DNA of 64,000 nucleotides from CAWBYL01 sp963793025 (GTDB lineage: Bacteria > Actinomycetota > Acidimicrobiia > Acidimicrobiales > Acidimicrobilacustridaceae): assembly GCA_963793025.1 (NCBI GenBank), contig CAWBYL010000002.1, positions 248,001 through 312,000 on the forward strand, written 5' to 3'. Of the stretch, positions 44,022 through 53,051 are shown piece after piece (position 1 is the stretch's first letter; every line of letters starts with the position of its first letter). Below the pieces are notes generated by a model. The model saw only the letters and a program-made list of their open reading frames with translations. It was not told the origin of the DNA and did no database searches. The position numbers and the translations under genes were made by a program.

Positions 44022-44522
44022 TCAGTCCCGGCGGCGGAACTCGAGGCTCTCGCCCACCGATCCCCGCCGCCACACGTCGTTGCCGGCTTCGGCCAGCTCG
44101 GCCAGGCCCTCGGTGACGGTGCCGAACACGTTGCCGGGCACCCAGCCCACGTCGCCGTTGATCAGCAGGTTGTTGCGGCCGTAGAACAGCGCCAGATCGA
44201 TCACCGACTCACCGCCGGCTGCGCCCTCGTCTTCGGCGTAGCCGTAGGAGGCGGAGGGAAGCATCCCCGCCGCGAACTCGAAGTAGACGAGGTCGCCGGG
44301 GATGGGCGTGATGGTGGGGTTCTCCTGCCCGATCGGCGCAGGAGCGAACGGCGGCACGAAGGTGTAGAGCTCGTTGCGGGCGTACTTGGCGTGGTAGACG
44401 TCGCCGCCGAGAGGGAGGGCGTCCCACACGGCGCCGGCGGTGCGGGGCGCCTCGTCGTCGAGCAGTCGGGCCACGGCCACCACCCCCCGGCTGGGGAGCA
44501 CCACCTCGATCTCGCGTGCCAT
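44022..44522 (-). CDS. DUF3830 family protein
   Basis: 166 residues from ATG 44522, with GAGGAG five bases upstream; a GTG two codons earlier is possible. The cyclophilin-like DUF3830 fold begins with REIEVVLPSRGVVAVARLLDDEAPRTAGAVWDALPLGGDVYHAKYARNELY and ends in GWVPGNVFGTVTEGLAELAEAGNDVWRRG. Its biochemical role is unknown, but family members recur beside amidase, racemase and GntR genes. It faces the aminotransferase across a 100-bp gap that holds the GntR operator. Confidence 0.87.
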   Translation of the reverse strand: MAREIEVVLPSRGVVAVARLLDDEAPRTAGAVWDALPLGGDVYHAKYARNELYTFVPPFAPAPIGQENPTITPIPGDLVYFEFAAGMLPSASYGYAEDEGAAGGESVIDLALFYGRNNLLINGDVGWVPGNVFGTVTEGLAELAEAGNDVWRRGSVGESLEFRRRD

Positions 44523-44583
44523 GTCCACTCCTCGTCGCTGGCGGTGATCCCACCAGCCGGGCCGACCGGACGGCGCCCCTCGT

Positions 44584-44609
44584 CTGGTAGATTGTCAACA
44601 ATCTACCAG
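44584..44609. promoter_or_regulatory. GntR operator between DUF3830 and aminotransferase genes
   Basis: Perfect palindrome of CTGGTAGATTGT and ACAATCTACCAG around CA. The 14-bp core GATTGTCAACAATC (44590-44603) is the exact reverse complement of 49773-49786 upstream of the GntR gene. It fits the T-GT-N2-AC-A pattern of FadR/FCD-type GntR sites. Its right edge touches the AGGAGGG ribosome binding site (44608-44614) of the aminotransferase. Confidence 0.9.
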
Positions 44610-44622
44610 GAGGGATGACGTC

Positions 44623-45874
44623 ATGACCACGCGTTCGCCGCTGCTGCTCCAGGCCACGACGGTCGAGGCCGTTTCCGGCGAAGGCTGCTGGCTCGTCGAC
44701 GCCGACGGTCGCCGCTACCTCGACTTCACCGCCGGCATCGGCGTCACCAGCACCGGGCACTGTCATCCCCGCGTGGTGGAGGCCATCCGCGACCAGGCCG
44801 GGCGGCTCATCCACGGCCAGGTCACCACCGTGATGCACCCCCGGCTCGACGAGCTCTCCGACGCCTTGTGCGCGGCCCTGCCCGGCTACGGCTCGGTCTT
44901 CGTCTCCAACTCGGGCAGCGAGGCCGTCGAGGCCGCGCTGCGCCTGGCCCGTCACGCCACCGGCCGACCCAACCTCATCGCCTTCCAGGGCGGGTTCCAC
45001 GGGCGCACCATGGGTGCGGCGTCGCTCACCACCTCGAAGCTCTCGGTGCGCGCTCGGACTGCAGCCGCTGATGGGCGGGGTCGTGCTCGCCCCCTTCCCC
45101 TACGCCCACCGCTACGGCTGGTCCGAGGAGGAGGCGGTGGCGTTCTGCCTCCGCGAGCTCGACCACGTCTTCGCCACCACCTCCGCACCGAGCGAGACGG
45201 CGGCGATCATCATCGAGCCGGTGCTCGGTGAGGGCGGCTACGTGCCCACGCCCGACGCCTTCCTCGTCGGTCTCCGCGAACGCTGCGACCGCCATGGCGT
45301 CCTGTTGATCGCCGACGAGGTCCAGACCGGCGTCGGGCGCACCGGGAGGATGTGGGGGATGGATCACTCGGGCGTGCGGCCCGACGTGGTGGTGGTGGCC
45401 AAGGGCCTGGCCAGCGGCATGCCGCTGTCGGCCATCGTGGCCACGCCCGCGCTCATGCAGGCCGGTGCCCCCGGATCACAGGGCGGCACCTACGGCGGCA
45501 ACCCGGTGGCCTGCGCCGCCGCGGTGGCCACGCTGGCCGTGGTGGAGTCCGAGGGACTGGTGGCCAACTCGGCCGCCCGGGGTGAGCGGCTCGTCGCCGG
45601 CGTGCAGGAGTTGGCGGCCCGACATTCGTTCATCGCCGACATCAGGGGCCGGGGGCTGATGGTGGGCGTCGAGCTGCGCGGGGACGGCGCTCGAACCGCC
45701 GGCCAACTGGTGGAGGCGGTGCGGGCCACGGCCGCCGCCGAGGGGTTGCTCACCCTCGCCTGTGGGGTGACGGGCCAGGTGCTGCGGCTCATCCCGCCGC
45801 TGGTCGTCGACGCCGACGAGATCGACGAAGGGCTGGCCCGCCTCGATGCCGCCCTCGAAAGGGCGTCGGCGTGA
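44623..45874 (+). CDS. Class-III aminotransferase (frameshifted)
   Basis: 416 residues after correction, a PLP-dependent omega/ornithine-type aminotransferase. The N-terminal part has RRYLDFTAGIGVTSTGHCHPRVVEAI and FVSNSGSEAVEAALRLARHATGRPNLIAFQGGFHGRTMGAASLTTS. In the second frame follow IIIEPVLGEGGY, LLIADEVQTGVGRTGRMWG and the PLP lysine in VVVVAKGLASGMPLSA. The frames meet at CGCGCTCG (45049-45056), where one surplus base breaks SVRAGLQPLM. The operator directly upstream puts it under the GntR regulator. It could feed the convergent aldehyde dehydrogenase, as in beta- or omega-amino-acid breakdown. Confidence 0.92.
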
Positions 45875-45893
45875 TCCGCCGTGCCGCCGGGCG

Positions 45894-47321
45894 TCAGGGC
45901 TGGAGGCTGACGAACCGCAGGGTGGTCATCTCCTCGACGGCGTAGGCCGGGCCCTCCCGCGTGTTGCCGGCATCGCGGACCCCTCCGTAGGGCTGCTGGT
46001 CGGCCCGGAAGGTCGGGACCTCGTTGACCAGCACACCGCCGAAGTCGAGCTCCTTCACGGCGCGCAGCGCGGTGCGCAGGCTCTGGGTGAAGACACCGAC
46101 GTGCAGACCGAAGTCGCTGTCGTTGGCCAGGGCGACCGCCTCGTCGAAGGTGTCGTAGGCCCGCACCGCCACGAGCGGGCCGAACACCTCGCGGCGCCAG
46201 AGGTCGGAGGAGGGATCGACGCCGGTCACCACCGCCGGGCGCAGGAGACCCTCGTCGCGCTGGCCGCCGGTCACGACGGTGGCGCCGCCGGCGACGGCCG
46301 CATCGATCCACGACCGGACCCGCTCGGCCTCGTGAGGAGCGATGAGAGGCCCGACGTCGGTGGCCTCCTCGAGAGGGTCACCGACCACCAGCGCGTCGGC
46401 GGCGGCGGCGAGGTCGGCCACCACCTGGTCGTGGAGCGAGCGGTGCACGAGGAGGCGCTGCACCGAGATGCAGCTCTGGCCGGCGAAGCCGAACGCCGCC
46501 GGCGTGCAGCGAGCGGCCAGGCCGGTCAGATCGGCGTCGGGCTCGACGATGAGCGGAGCGTTCGACCCCAGCTCCAACAGAACGCGCTTCCGGGGCGCGG
46601 CGGCCGAGATTCCCCAGCCCACCGGCACCGATCCGGTGAAGGTGACCACCGCCGGGACGGGGTGCTCGACGAGCGGGCCGCCGGCCTCGGCCCGGCTGTC
46701 GGTCACGATCGAGATCCAGTCGTCGGGCAGCCCGGCATCGACGAGAAGCTGGACGAGGGCCAGTGCGGTGAGCGGCGTCTGGGGCGCGGGCTTGAGCACG
46801 ACGGGGCAGCCGGCGGCGATGGCCGGGGCGAGCTTGTGGGCCACGAGGTTGAGCGGGAAGTTGAACGGCGAGATCGCCGCCACCACCCCGGCGGGAAGGC
46901 GCAGGGCGAGGCCGAGCTTGCCCGCTCCGCTGATCGACGCCTCCATGGGGAGGAGCTCGCCGGAGAGGCGGCGGGCCTCGGAGGACGCGAAGGCGAAGGT
47001 GTCGACGGCCCGACTCACCTCACCTCGGGCCGTGCGCAACGGCTTGCCCGACTCGACGGCGATCGTGCGGGCGAGCTGGTCGGCCCGTTCGCCGACGAGG
47101 TGGGACGCGGCGTCGAGCACCTCGGCCCGACGGTGCTGAGGGAAGTCGTCACGCCGGAGCACGTCGTGGGCGTGGCGGCAGGCCCGGTCGACCTCATCGG
47201 GCCCGCACAACGGGACCTCGGCGACGACCGCCCCGGTGTAGGGGTTGGTCACCTCCACCGACCGCTCGGTGGTCACGGGCTTCCCGGCGACGGGAACGGG
47301 GGTCTGGTCCACGGCACACAT
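45894..47321 (-). CDS. NAD(P)-dependent aldehyde dehydrogenase
   Basis: 475 residues. ALDH hallmarks: AISPFNFPLNLVAHKLAPAIAAGCPVVLKPAPQTPLTAL, the catalytic Glu in VLLELGSNAP and the catalytic Cys in GFAGQSCISVQRLLV, then EVFGPLVAVRAYDTFDEAVALANDSDFGLHVGVFTQ. It is closest in style to succinate-/malonate-semialdehyde and phosphonoacetaldehyde dehydrogenases. It is the last gene of the amidase operon and convergent with the aminotransferase, whose product aldehyde it could oxidise. Confidence 0.93.
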   Translation of the reverse strand: MCAVDQTPVPVAGKPVTTERSVEVTNPYTGAVVAEVPLCGPDEVDRACRHAHDVLRRDDFPQHRRAEVLDAASHLVGERADQLARTIAVESGKPLRTARGEVSRAVDTFAFASSEARRLSGELLPMEASISGAGKLGLALRLPAGVVAAISPFNFPLNLVAHKLAPAIAAGCPVVLKPAPQTPLTALALVQLLVDAGLPDDWISIVTDSRAEAGGPLVEHPVPAVVTFTGSVPVGWGISAAAPRKRVLLELGSNAPLIVEPDADLTGLAARCTPAAFGFAGQSCISVQRLLVHRSLHDQVVADLAAAADALVVGDPLEEATDVGPLIAPHEAERVRSWIDAAVAGGATVVTGGQRDEGLLRPAVVTGVDPSSDLWRREVFGPLVAVRAYDTFDEAVALANDSDFGLHVGVFTQSLRTALRAVKELDFGGVLVNEVPTFRADQQPYGGVRDAGNTREGPAYAVEEMTTLRFVSLQP

Positions 47322-47370
47322 CTCCAGTCGGTGAACGTTCAGGGGGGCGGGGCCCCGGGGGGCGAGATCG

Positions 47371-48771
47371 TCAGGCGACGGGTGGTCGGCGGTGATCGAC
47401 GGGGCGAGCGCCCTCGTAGGCGTGGGCGGCCCGCAGCACGAGGGCGTCGGCGCCGCGAGCGCCCACGATCTGCAGTCCCACCGGCAGGCCGGTGGCGGTG
47501 AAGCCGCACGGGACCGACACCGCCGGCTGCTGGGTGAGGTTGAACGGATAGGTGAACGGCGTCCACGACGTCCACCGGCGATGGGGTGAACCCTCGGGGA
47601 CCTCGAGGCCGGCGGCGAAGGCCGGGATGGGCATGGTGGGGGTGACGAGCAGGTCGTGGTCCCGATGGAAGGCGGCCATGTGCACGGCGAGCCGGCTCCG
47701 GCCGTTCAGCGCGGTGATGAACTCGACGGCAGAGTGCCGGCGCCCCTCGGCGCAGATCTCCTGGAGGCCTGGGTCGCGCTCGGCGTGCTCGGCCGGCGTG
47801 TCGGCCATCGTGGCCTGGGCCGCGCCCGAGCTCCACAGGACCCAGAACATCTCGAGGGGGTCTTCGAAGCCGGGGTCGACCGCCTCCACGTGAGCACCGA
47901 GGTCGGCCAGGATCGTCACCGCCTCGTCGACCCGGGCCGCGACCTCGGGGTCGACGTCGACGTGGCCGAGCGTCGGGCTGTAGGCGATGCGGAGCCCGGC
48001 CACCCCTCCGGCGAGGGCGCCGAGGTGGTCGACGCCGTCCGGGAGGAGGGCCCCGGCGTCGCGGTGGTCTGGTTCGGCCAGCACGTCGAGCATCAGCGCG
48101 GTGTCGGCCACCGAACGGGCCATGGGCCCGGCGTGGGCGAGGGCGCCGAAAGGGCTCACCGGCCAGTGCGGGACCCGGCCCCACGTGGGCTTGATGCCGG
48201 TCACTCCGGCGAAGGCGGCCGGAATCCGGATCGAGCCGCCGCCGTCGGTGCCGAGGGCGAGGGGGACCATGCCGGCGGCCAGGGCGGCCGAGCTCCCGCC
48301 GCTCGAGCCGCCCGGCGTCTTCGTGGTGTCCCAGGGGTTGCGGGTCACCCCGGCAGCCGGGGAGTCGGTCACGCCCTTCCAGCCGATCTCGGGGGTGGTG
48401 GTCTTGCCGAGGAGGACGGCGCCGTGGCGGCGTAGGGCGGCCACGCTCGGGGAGTCGTCGGGCCACGGGCCGGCGGGATCGATGGTGACCGAGCCCTTCA
48501 CCGTCGGCCAGCTCTCGGTCAGGAACACGTCCTTCACCGCGACGGGGACGCCGTCGAGGCGGCCCTGCGGCGTCCCGGCGGCCCAGCGCTCGGCGGACCG
48601 GGCGGCCTGGTCGAGGGCCCGCTCGGGGTCGACCAGGCACCATGCGCCGAGGGCGCCGTCGAGGCGGTCGATGCGCTCGAGCAGGTGGCGGGTGAGCTCG
48701 ACGGGGGACAGCGAACGGTCGCGGTACGCGTCGAGGAGGGCGGTGGCGTCGCTCCACTCGAGGTCGGTCAC
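47371..48771 (-). CDS. Amidase signature family enzyme
   Basis: 466 residues from GTG 48771, which overlaps the upstream dehydrogenase stop by 4 nt. The Ser-cisSer-Lys triad is complete: Lys in VAVKDVFLTE, cis-Ser in GGSSGGSSAALAAGM and nucleophile Ser in TDGGGSIRIPAAFAG. The family hydrolyses aryl- or alkyl-amides and some carbamates. The substrate is unknown; in this operon it probably opens the pathway by releasing ammonia or an amine from an amide. Confidence 0.94.
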   Translation of the reverse strand: MTDLEWSDATALLDAYRDRSLSPVELTRHLLERIDRLDGALGAWCLVDPERALDQAARSAERWAAGTPQGRLDGVPVAVKDVFLTESWPTVKGSVTIDPAGPWPDDSPSVAALRRHGAVLLGKTTTPEIGWKGVTDSPAAGVTRNPWDTTKTPGGSSGGSSAALAAGMVPLALGTDGGGSIRIPAAFAGVTGIKPTWGRVPHWPVSPFGALAHAGPMARSVADTALMLDVLAEPDHRDAGALLPDGVDHLGALAGGVAGLRIAYSPTLGHVDVDPEVAARVDEAVTILADLGAHVEAVDPGFEDPLEMFWVLWSSGAAQATMADTPAEHAERDPGLQEICAEGRRHSAVEFITALNGRSRLAVHMAAFHRDHDLLVTPTMPIPAFAAGLEVPEGSPHRRWTSWTPFTYPFNLTQQPAVSVPCGFTATGLPVGLQIVGARGADALVLRAAHAYEGARPVDHRRPPVA

Positions 48772-49748
48772 GGGGCCACTCCCGTCAGTGCGTGCTTGTC
48801 GACGACGTGGTGCAGGGGCTCGCCGGCGCGCCACCGGGCGACGTTCTCGGTGAACTGGGCGCCGAGGGCCGCCACCCAGCCGGTGACGTCGCCGCTCATG
48901 TGGGGGGAGACCAGCACCTGTTCCATGGCCCAGAAGGGGTGTTCGGGATCGAGCGGTTCGTCGGTGAACACGTCGAGGGCAGCGGCCGCCACCCGGCCGT
49001 CGGCCAGCGCGGCGAGCAGGGCGTCGTCGTCGACCACACCCCCGCGCCCGACGTTGACCAGCCGGCACCCGGGGCGAACGGCGGCGAAGGCGGCGGCGTC
49101 GAGCAGGCCGGCGGTGGCCTCGGTGAGCGGGGCGGTGATCACGATGTCGTCGGCCTCGGCCAGTTCGTCGAGCAGCGCGTCGGCCCCGACGACGGCGTCG
49201 AAGTCGGGGTCGTCGGGCCGTGCCGTGCGGGCCACGCCGCGAACCTGCAGGCCGGCGGCTCGGCCCAGTCGGGCCACGGCGCCGCCGATCGACCCGGCGC
49301 CCACGACGAGGACCCGCCGGCCGGCCAGCCGATCGGACTCACGGTGACGCCAGGTGCGCGTCCGTTGCAGATCGATGGTGGTGCGCAGGTCCTTGGCGAA
49401 GAGCAACAGCACGGCCAGGACCCATTCGGCGATGGGCTGGTCGAACACCCCCTGAGCGTTGGTGACCACCGTGGCGCCGGCCACCACCGCCGGCGTGAGC
49501 ACGGCGTCGACCCCGGCACTGGCGGCGTGGATCCACCCCAGCTCGCCGGCCCTCGGCCCGAGGTCGGCGATCAGCCGGGTGCCGAAGTCGTACACGGCGA
49601 GCACGTCGCACCCGTCGAGGGCGGTGGCGAGCTCGCCCGATGCTCGAACGATGCGCACCTCGGCGACGGTGGCCAGCCCCTCCAGCCCGGGAGGGTCGGG
49701 GTGGGCCGGAGCCACCACCACGGCGACGACGGGTCGGGTCCGGCTCAC
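48768..49748 (-). CDS. D-isomer specific 2-hydroxyacid dehydrogenase
   Basis: 326 residues from GTG 49748, the first gene of the minus-strand operon. The Rossmann motif is VVGAGSIGGAVARLGRAAG, the catalytic Arg in LVNVGRGGVVDDDAL, Glu in DVFTDEPLDPEHPFW and His in VLVSPHMSG. The second Rossmann domain is normal in length. Such enzymes reduce 2-keto acids to D-hydroxy acids or the reverse. The promoter region carries the GntR operator. Confidence 0.92.
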   Translation of the reverse strand: MSRTRPVVAVVVAPAHPDPPGLEGLATVAEVRIVRASGELATALDGCDVLAVYDFGTRLIADLGPRAGELGWIHAASAGVDAVLTPAVVAGATVVTNAQGVFDQPIAEWVLAVLLLFAKDLRTTIDLQRTRTWRHRESDRLAGRRVLVVGAGSIGGAVARLGRAAGLQVRGVARTARPDDPDFDAVVGADALLDELAEADDIVITAPLTEATAGLLDAAAFAAVRPGCRLVNVGRGGVVDDDALLAALADGRVAAAALDVFTDEPLDPEHPFWAMEQVLVSPHMSGDVTGWVAALGAQFTENVARWRAGEPLHHVVDKHALTGVAP

Positions 49749-49772
49749 CGCGGGGATCCTACCTCGTGGTAG

Positions 49773-49786
49773 GATTGTTGACAATC
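49773..49786. promoter_or_regulatory. GntR operator between hydroxyacid dehydrogenase and gntR
   Basis: GATTGTTGACAATC, a perfect palindrome with a TG centre, 25 bases from the dehydrogenase start and 22 bases before the GntR ATG. It is the exact reverse complement of 44590-44603. A small hairpin CTACC/GGTAG (49760-49773) lies beside it. Confidence 0.9.
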
Positions 49787-49807
49787 GACATTCAGCCGAG
49801 GGGTGCC

Positions 49808-50470
49808 ATGACCTTCTCCGACCTGCCCCCCGTCGATCGGCGGGCCACGGCCACCATCATCGCCGAGACGATCCGCGAGCGGATCATGGACGGGGCCTTC
49901 GCTCCGGGCACGCAGCTCACCGAGTCGCTCCTGGCCGAAGCCCTCGGCGTCTCCCGGGGCCCGGTGCGCGAGGCCTTCCAGCGCCTGGTGCAGGAGGGAC
50001 TGCTGCGGGCCGAGCCCCACCGAGGCGTGTTCGTGGCCGAGTTGGGTCCGGACGACGCCGCCGATGTGGCCGTGGCCCGTCACGCCATCGAGCGGGAGGC
50101 GGCCGAACGGGTGGCCCGCCTCGCCGACCCCGAAGTCATGCAGCGGCTGGCCGCCATGGTCGACGCTCTGTCGGCGGCGGCGACCGAGGGGCGGTGGGCC
50201 GATGTGGCCGAAGCCGACCTGCGCTTCCACGAGGCCCTGGTGGACAGCGCCGGCAGCGCCCGGCTCAGCCGCATGTACGCCACGTTGTTGGTGGAGACCC
50301 GGCTGTGCCTGCGGGCGCTTCCCGAACACCATGCCGACCCGACCGAACTGGTCACCGAGCACCGCGAACTGCTCGCCGCCCTGGCCTCGGGCGACGCCGT
50401 CGAAGCGGCGGCGCGCCTGGCCGTCCACCTGGCGTTCCCCACCGTCCCCCCGCTCGAACCCAGCGCCTGA
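49808..50470 (+). CDS. GntR family transcriptional regulator, FadR/FCD subfamily
   Basis: 220 residues from ATG 49808. The winged helix has IAETIRERIMDGAFAPGTQLTESLLAEALGVSRGPVREAFQRLVQEGLL, and the C-terminal FCD domain holds candidate metal ligands in DLRFHEALVDSAGS, EHRELLAAL and RLAVHLAF. FCD regulators usually sense small carboxylates, often bound through a metal. Two identical operator cores, one in its own promoter and one 5.2 kb away, define its local regulon. Confidence 0.93.
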   Translation: MTFSDLPPVDRRATATIIAETIRERIMDGAFAPGTQLTESLLAEALGVSRGPVREAFQRLVQEGLLRAEPHRGVFVAELGPDDAADVAVARHAIEREAAERVARLADPEVMQRLAAMVDALSAAATEGRWADVAEADLRFHEALVDSAGSARLSRMYATLLVETRLCLRALPEHHADPTELVTEHRELLAALASGDAVEAAARLAVHLAFPTVPPLEPSA

Positions 50471-50482
50471 GACGCCCGCGGG

Positions 50483-51305
50483 TCAGGCGGCGCGAGGACG
50501 GGACGCCGCAGCGCCCAGCAGGATCCGGGTCGAACGGGCGACGGGGTCGCCGTCGCCCAGCAGCCAGGGGCCGCCGTCGCTGGCCCGGCGACCGTCCAGC
50601 GCACCGGCGGCGTCGAGGGCCGCCCACAACGACACCTGGTTCGAGGTGAACACCGGGATGCCGAGCTCGGCCTCGAGCTGGGCCACGACGCCGAAGGTGC
50701 GCAGCGAGGTGCAGCTGACGAACACCGCGTCGGCACCGGAGTCGGCGGTGAGACGGACGAGGTCGACGACGGTCGACATGCTCACCTGGGCGATGCCCCG
50801 CTGGAGCCCGAGGTAGTGAGCCGACGTGACCTCGAAGCCGGAGTCCTCCACGAACTGCACCAGGCCCCGCGTCGAGCGCGCCCGAGTAGGGGGTGGTGAC
50901 GGCGACGCGCCGGGCGCCGGCGAGGCGGAGAGCAGCCATGGCCGCCCCTGAGCTCGTCACCGGGTTGGCGCAACCGGCCTCCACCATGGCGTGGCGCAAC
51001 TCGGCCTCGCCCGCCACGCCCCGCACGAAGCTGCCCGAGGTGCAGGCGTACAGCGTCGAGTGGGGGGCCACGCTCAGCAGCGAGCGGGCGCTGCGGGCCA
51101 CCACGCTGGGTTTGCCGCACGAGCGGGCCAGGTACATGCCCTCGTCGCGGCGCAGGTGCGGCGTGCGGGTGAAGTGCAGCTCCACGCCTTCGGGCAGGTA
51201 GCGCCAGTACTCCCAGTCGAGGGCGAAGTCGAAGGGGACGACCACGCCCACCCGCCGCTGGTCGGGCGGTGTGTCGAACTGCACCGGGGCCGAGTAACGG
51301 ACCAT
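50483..51305 (-). CDS. Asp/Glu racemase superfamily protein (maleate isomerase/EutA-like), copy 2 (frameshifted)
   Basis: 273 residues after correction, from ATG 51305 (MVRYSAPVQFDTPPDQRRVGVVVPFDFALDWEYWRYLPEGVELHFTRTPH); an ATG 18 bases upstream is also possible. The first catalytic Cys lies in YACTSGSFVRG, the Tyr in VTTPYSGA and the second Cys in VFVSCTSLRTFG, so both cysteines of maleate isomerase-type enzymes are present. One surplus base at CGAGCGCG (50873-50880) breaks the frame after PYSGA. It is convergent with gntR, 12 bases from its stop. Confidence 0.88.
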
Positions 51306-51519
51306 GTTTCGTCCAACCGGCATCGGGCTGTCCGTGCAACCAGCGGTGGCGAGGGTGGTGTCCGTGGACGAAGTATGACCGACGGAGTGTTTCCGCAGGA
51401 TGACCAGCACGGAACGTGTCGGAGACGCGCGCATGAGTGGTCTGTGGGTGGCGATGGGGTCGGGCACGAGGGTCGGCGGGAACTGCGTCTTCGGGGTCTG
51501 GCGCCGTAGGCTCGGAGCC

Positions 51520-52203
51520 GTGATCGACGCCGTCTCCCCTTCCGTCGGGCTCGGGGTGGTGCACCTGTTCTGTCGGGTGACACCGCTGGCCGACGCCTCG
51601 GCCCTCTCCGCTGCCGTCCAGAAGGCCGAGGCCGAGGGCGACCAGGTCGTCACCGTCGCCGTGCTCGGTCACAAGGCCGACCTCGCCTTCATGCTCGTGG
51701 GGCCGGACCTGTGGCGCCTCCGTCGGTTCCAGGCCGCCGTCCAGGCGGGCGGCCTCGAGGTGGCCGACTCCTACATCTCGCTCACCGAGCTGTCCGAGTA
51801 CGCCCAGGGCGTTCCCGAGGCCATGAAGCAGGCCCGTCTGCATCCGCAGCTCCCGCCCGAGGGCAAGCCGGCCTGGTGCTTCTACCCGATGTCGAAGCAG
51901 CGGGGCGACGTGAACAACTGGTTCACCGTGCCCTACGAGGACCGCAAGGAGATGATGTACGAGCACGGCGCGTCGGGCCGCGCCTTCGCCGGCCGCATCC
52001 TCCAGGTCGTCACCGGATCGGCCGGGCTCGACGACTACGAGTGGGGCGTCACCCTCTTCGCCACCGCGCCCGACGACCTCAAGGAGGTCGTCTACACGAT
52101 GCGCTTCGACCGGGCCTCGGCCCTGTACGCCGAGTTCGGCCCCTTCTACACGGGCATGGTCGGACCGGTCGACGAGGTCCTGGCCCAGCTGGGCATCGAG
52201 TGA
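51520..52203 (+). CDS. chdC: Coproheme decarboxylase ChdC (HemQ, chlorite dismutase family)
   Basis: 227 residues from GTG 51520. The actinobacterial ChdC catalyses peroxide-dependent decarboxylation of coproheme to heme b. The motif WCFYPMSKQRGDVNNWFTVPYEDRKEMMYEHGASGRAFAGRILQVVTGSAGLDDYEWGVTLFA contains the catalytic Tyr (YPMSK) and the proximal heme His (EHG). The end, YAEFGPFYTGMVGPVDEVL, is typical. No other heme-synthesis gene is adjacent. Confidence 0.94.
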   Translation: MIDAVSPSVGLGVVHLFCRVTPLADASALSAAVQKAEAEGDQVVTVAVLGHKADLAFMLVGPDLWRLRRFQAAVQAGGLEVADSYISLTELSEYAQGVPEAMKQARLHPQLPPEGKPAWCFYPMSKQRGDVNNWFTVPYEDRKEMMYEHGASGRAFAGRILQVVTGSAGLDDYEWGVTLFATAPDDLKEVVYTMRFDRASALYAEFGPFYTGMVGPVDEVLAQLGIE

Positions 52204-52207
52204 CGGC

Positions 52208-53029
52208 GTGGCCCTGACGGTCGAGCCCGAGGTGGCTCGGGCCCTCGACGAGCTGCGGGCCGCGCTGGCCGACCTGGACTCGGTGGTCGTCGCGTTCAGC
52301 GGCGGGGCCGACTCGGCCCTGCTGGCTCACGTCGCGCACGACACCCTCGGTCCCGAACGCTGCCTGGTGGCCACCGCGGTGTCGCCCTCCCTCGCCGGCG
52401 CCGAGCACGACGACTGCGCCGCCCTCGCCGCCGAGTGGGACCTGAGGTGGGTGGAGGTCGAGACCGACGAGCTCGAGCAGGCCGCCTACCGGGTCAACGA
52501 CGGCGACCGCTGCTTCCACTGCAAGAGCGCCCTGATGGACGTCCTCGCCCCGCTGGCCGAGTCCGAGCGGGCGACGGTCGTGCTCGGCGTCAACCTCGAC
52601 GACCTGGGTGACCACCGGCCCGGTCAACGGGCAGCGGCGGAAGCCGGCGCAGTGTTCCCGCTCGTGGCCGCCGGGTTCACCAAGGCCATGGTGCGCACCG
52701 CGTCCCGGGCCCTGGGCCTGCGGACCTGGGACAAGCCGGCGGCGGCGTGCCTGGCCTCCCGGGTTCCCTACGGCACCGCCGTCACGGTGGCCGTGCTGTC
52801 CCGGGTCGAGCGGGCCGAAGCCGCGCTCCGCTCGCTCGGGTTCGTCGAGCTCCGGGTCCGCCATTACGACGACACGGCCCGCATCGAGGTGCCCGTCTCC
52901 GCCATCGCCGCCCTCATCGAGCGGCGCAACGAGGTCGTGGCCGCGGTGCGGGGCGTCGGCTACCGCTACGTCACCCTCGACCTCGAGGGCCTGCGCTCGG
53001 GCAACCTCAACCAGGCCCTCGCCGACTGA
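52208..53029 (+). CDS. larE: ATP-dependent sacrificial sulfur transferase LarE
   Basis: 273 residues. LarE converts a dicarboxylated nicotinic acid mononucleotide to its dithio form for the nickel-pincer cofactor of lactate racemase. The PP-loop is VVVAFSGGADSALLA, and the conserved Cys that donates sulfur lies in KPAAACLASRVPYGT. It also has RCFHCKSALMD, a CxxC pair. larB and larC are not in the window, so the cofactor pathway must be completed elsewhere or this is a LarE-like enzyme. The start is GTG, five bases after the chdC stop. Confidence 0.92.
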   Translation: MALTVEPEVARALDELRAALADLDSVVVAFSGGADSALLAHVAHDTLGPERCLVATAVSPSLAGAEHDDCAALAAEWDLRWVEVETDELEQAAYRVNDGDRCFHCKSALMDVLAPLAESERATVVLGVNLDDLGDHRPGQRAAAEAGAVFPLVAAGFTKAMVRTASRALGLRTWDKPAAACLASRVPYGTAVTVAVLSRVERAEAALRSLGFVELRVRHYDDTARIEVPVSAIAALIERRNEVVAAVRGVGYRYVTLDLEGLRSGNLNQALAD

Positions 53030-53051
53030 CCCCGGGATTCCCCCCTCCGCG

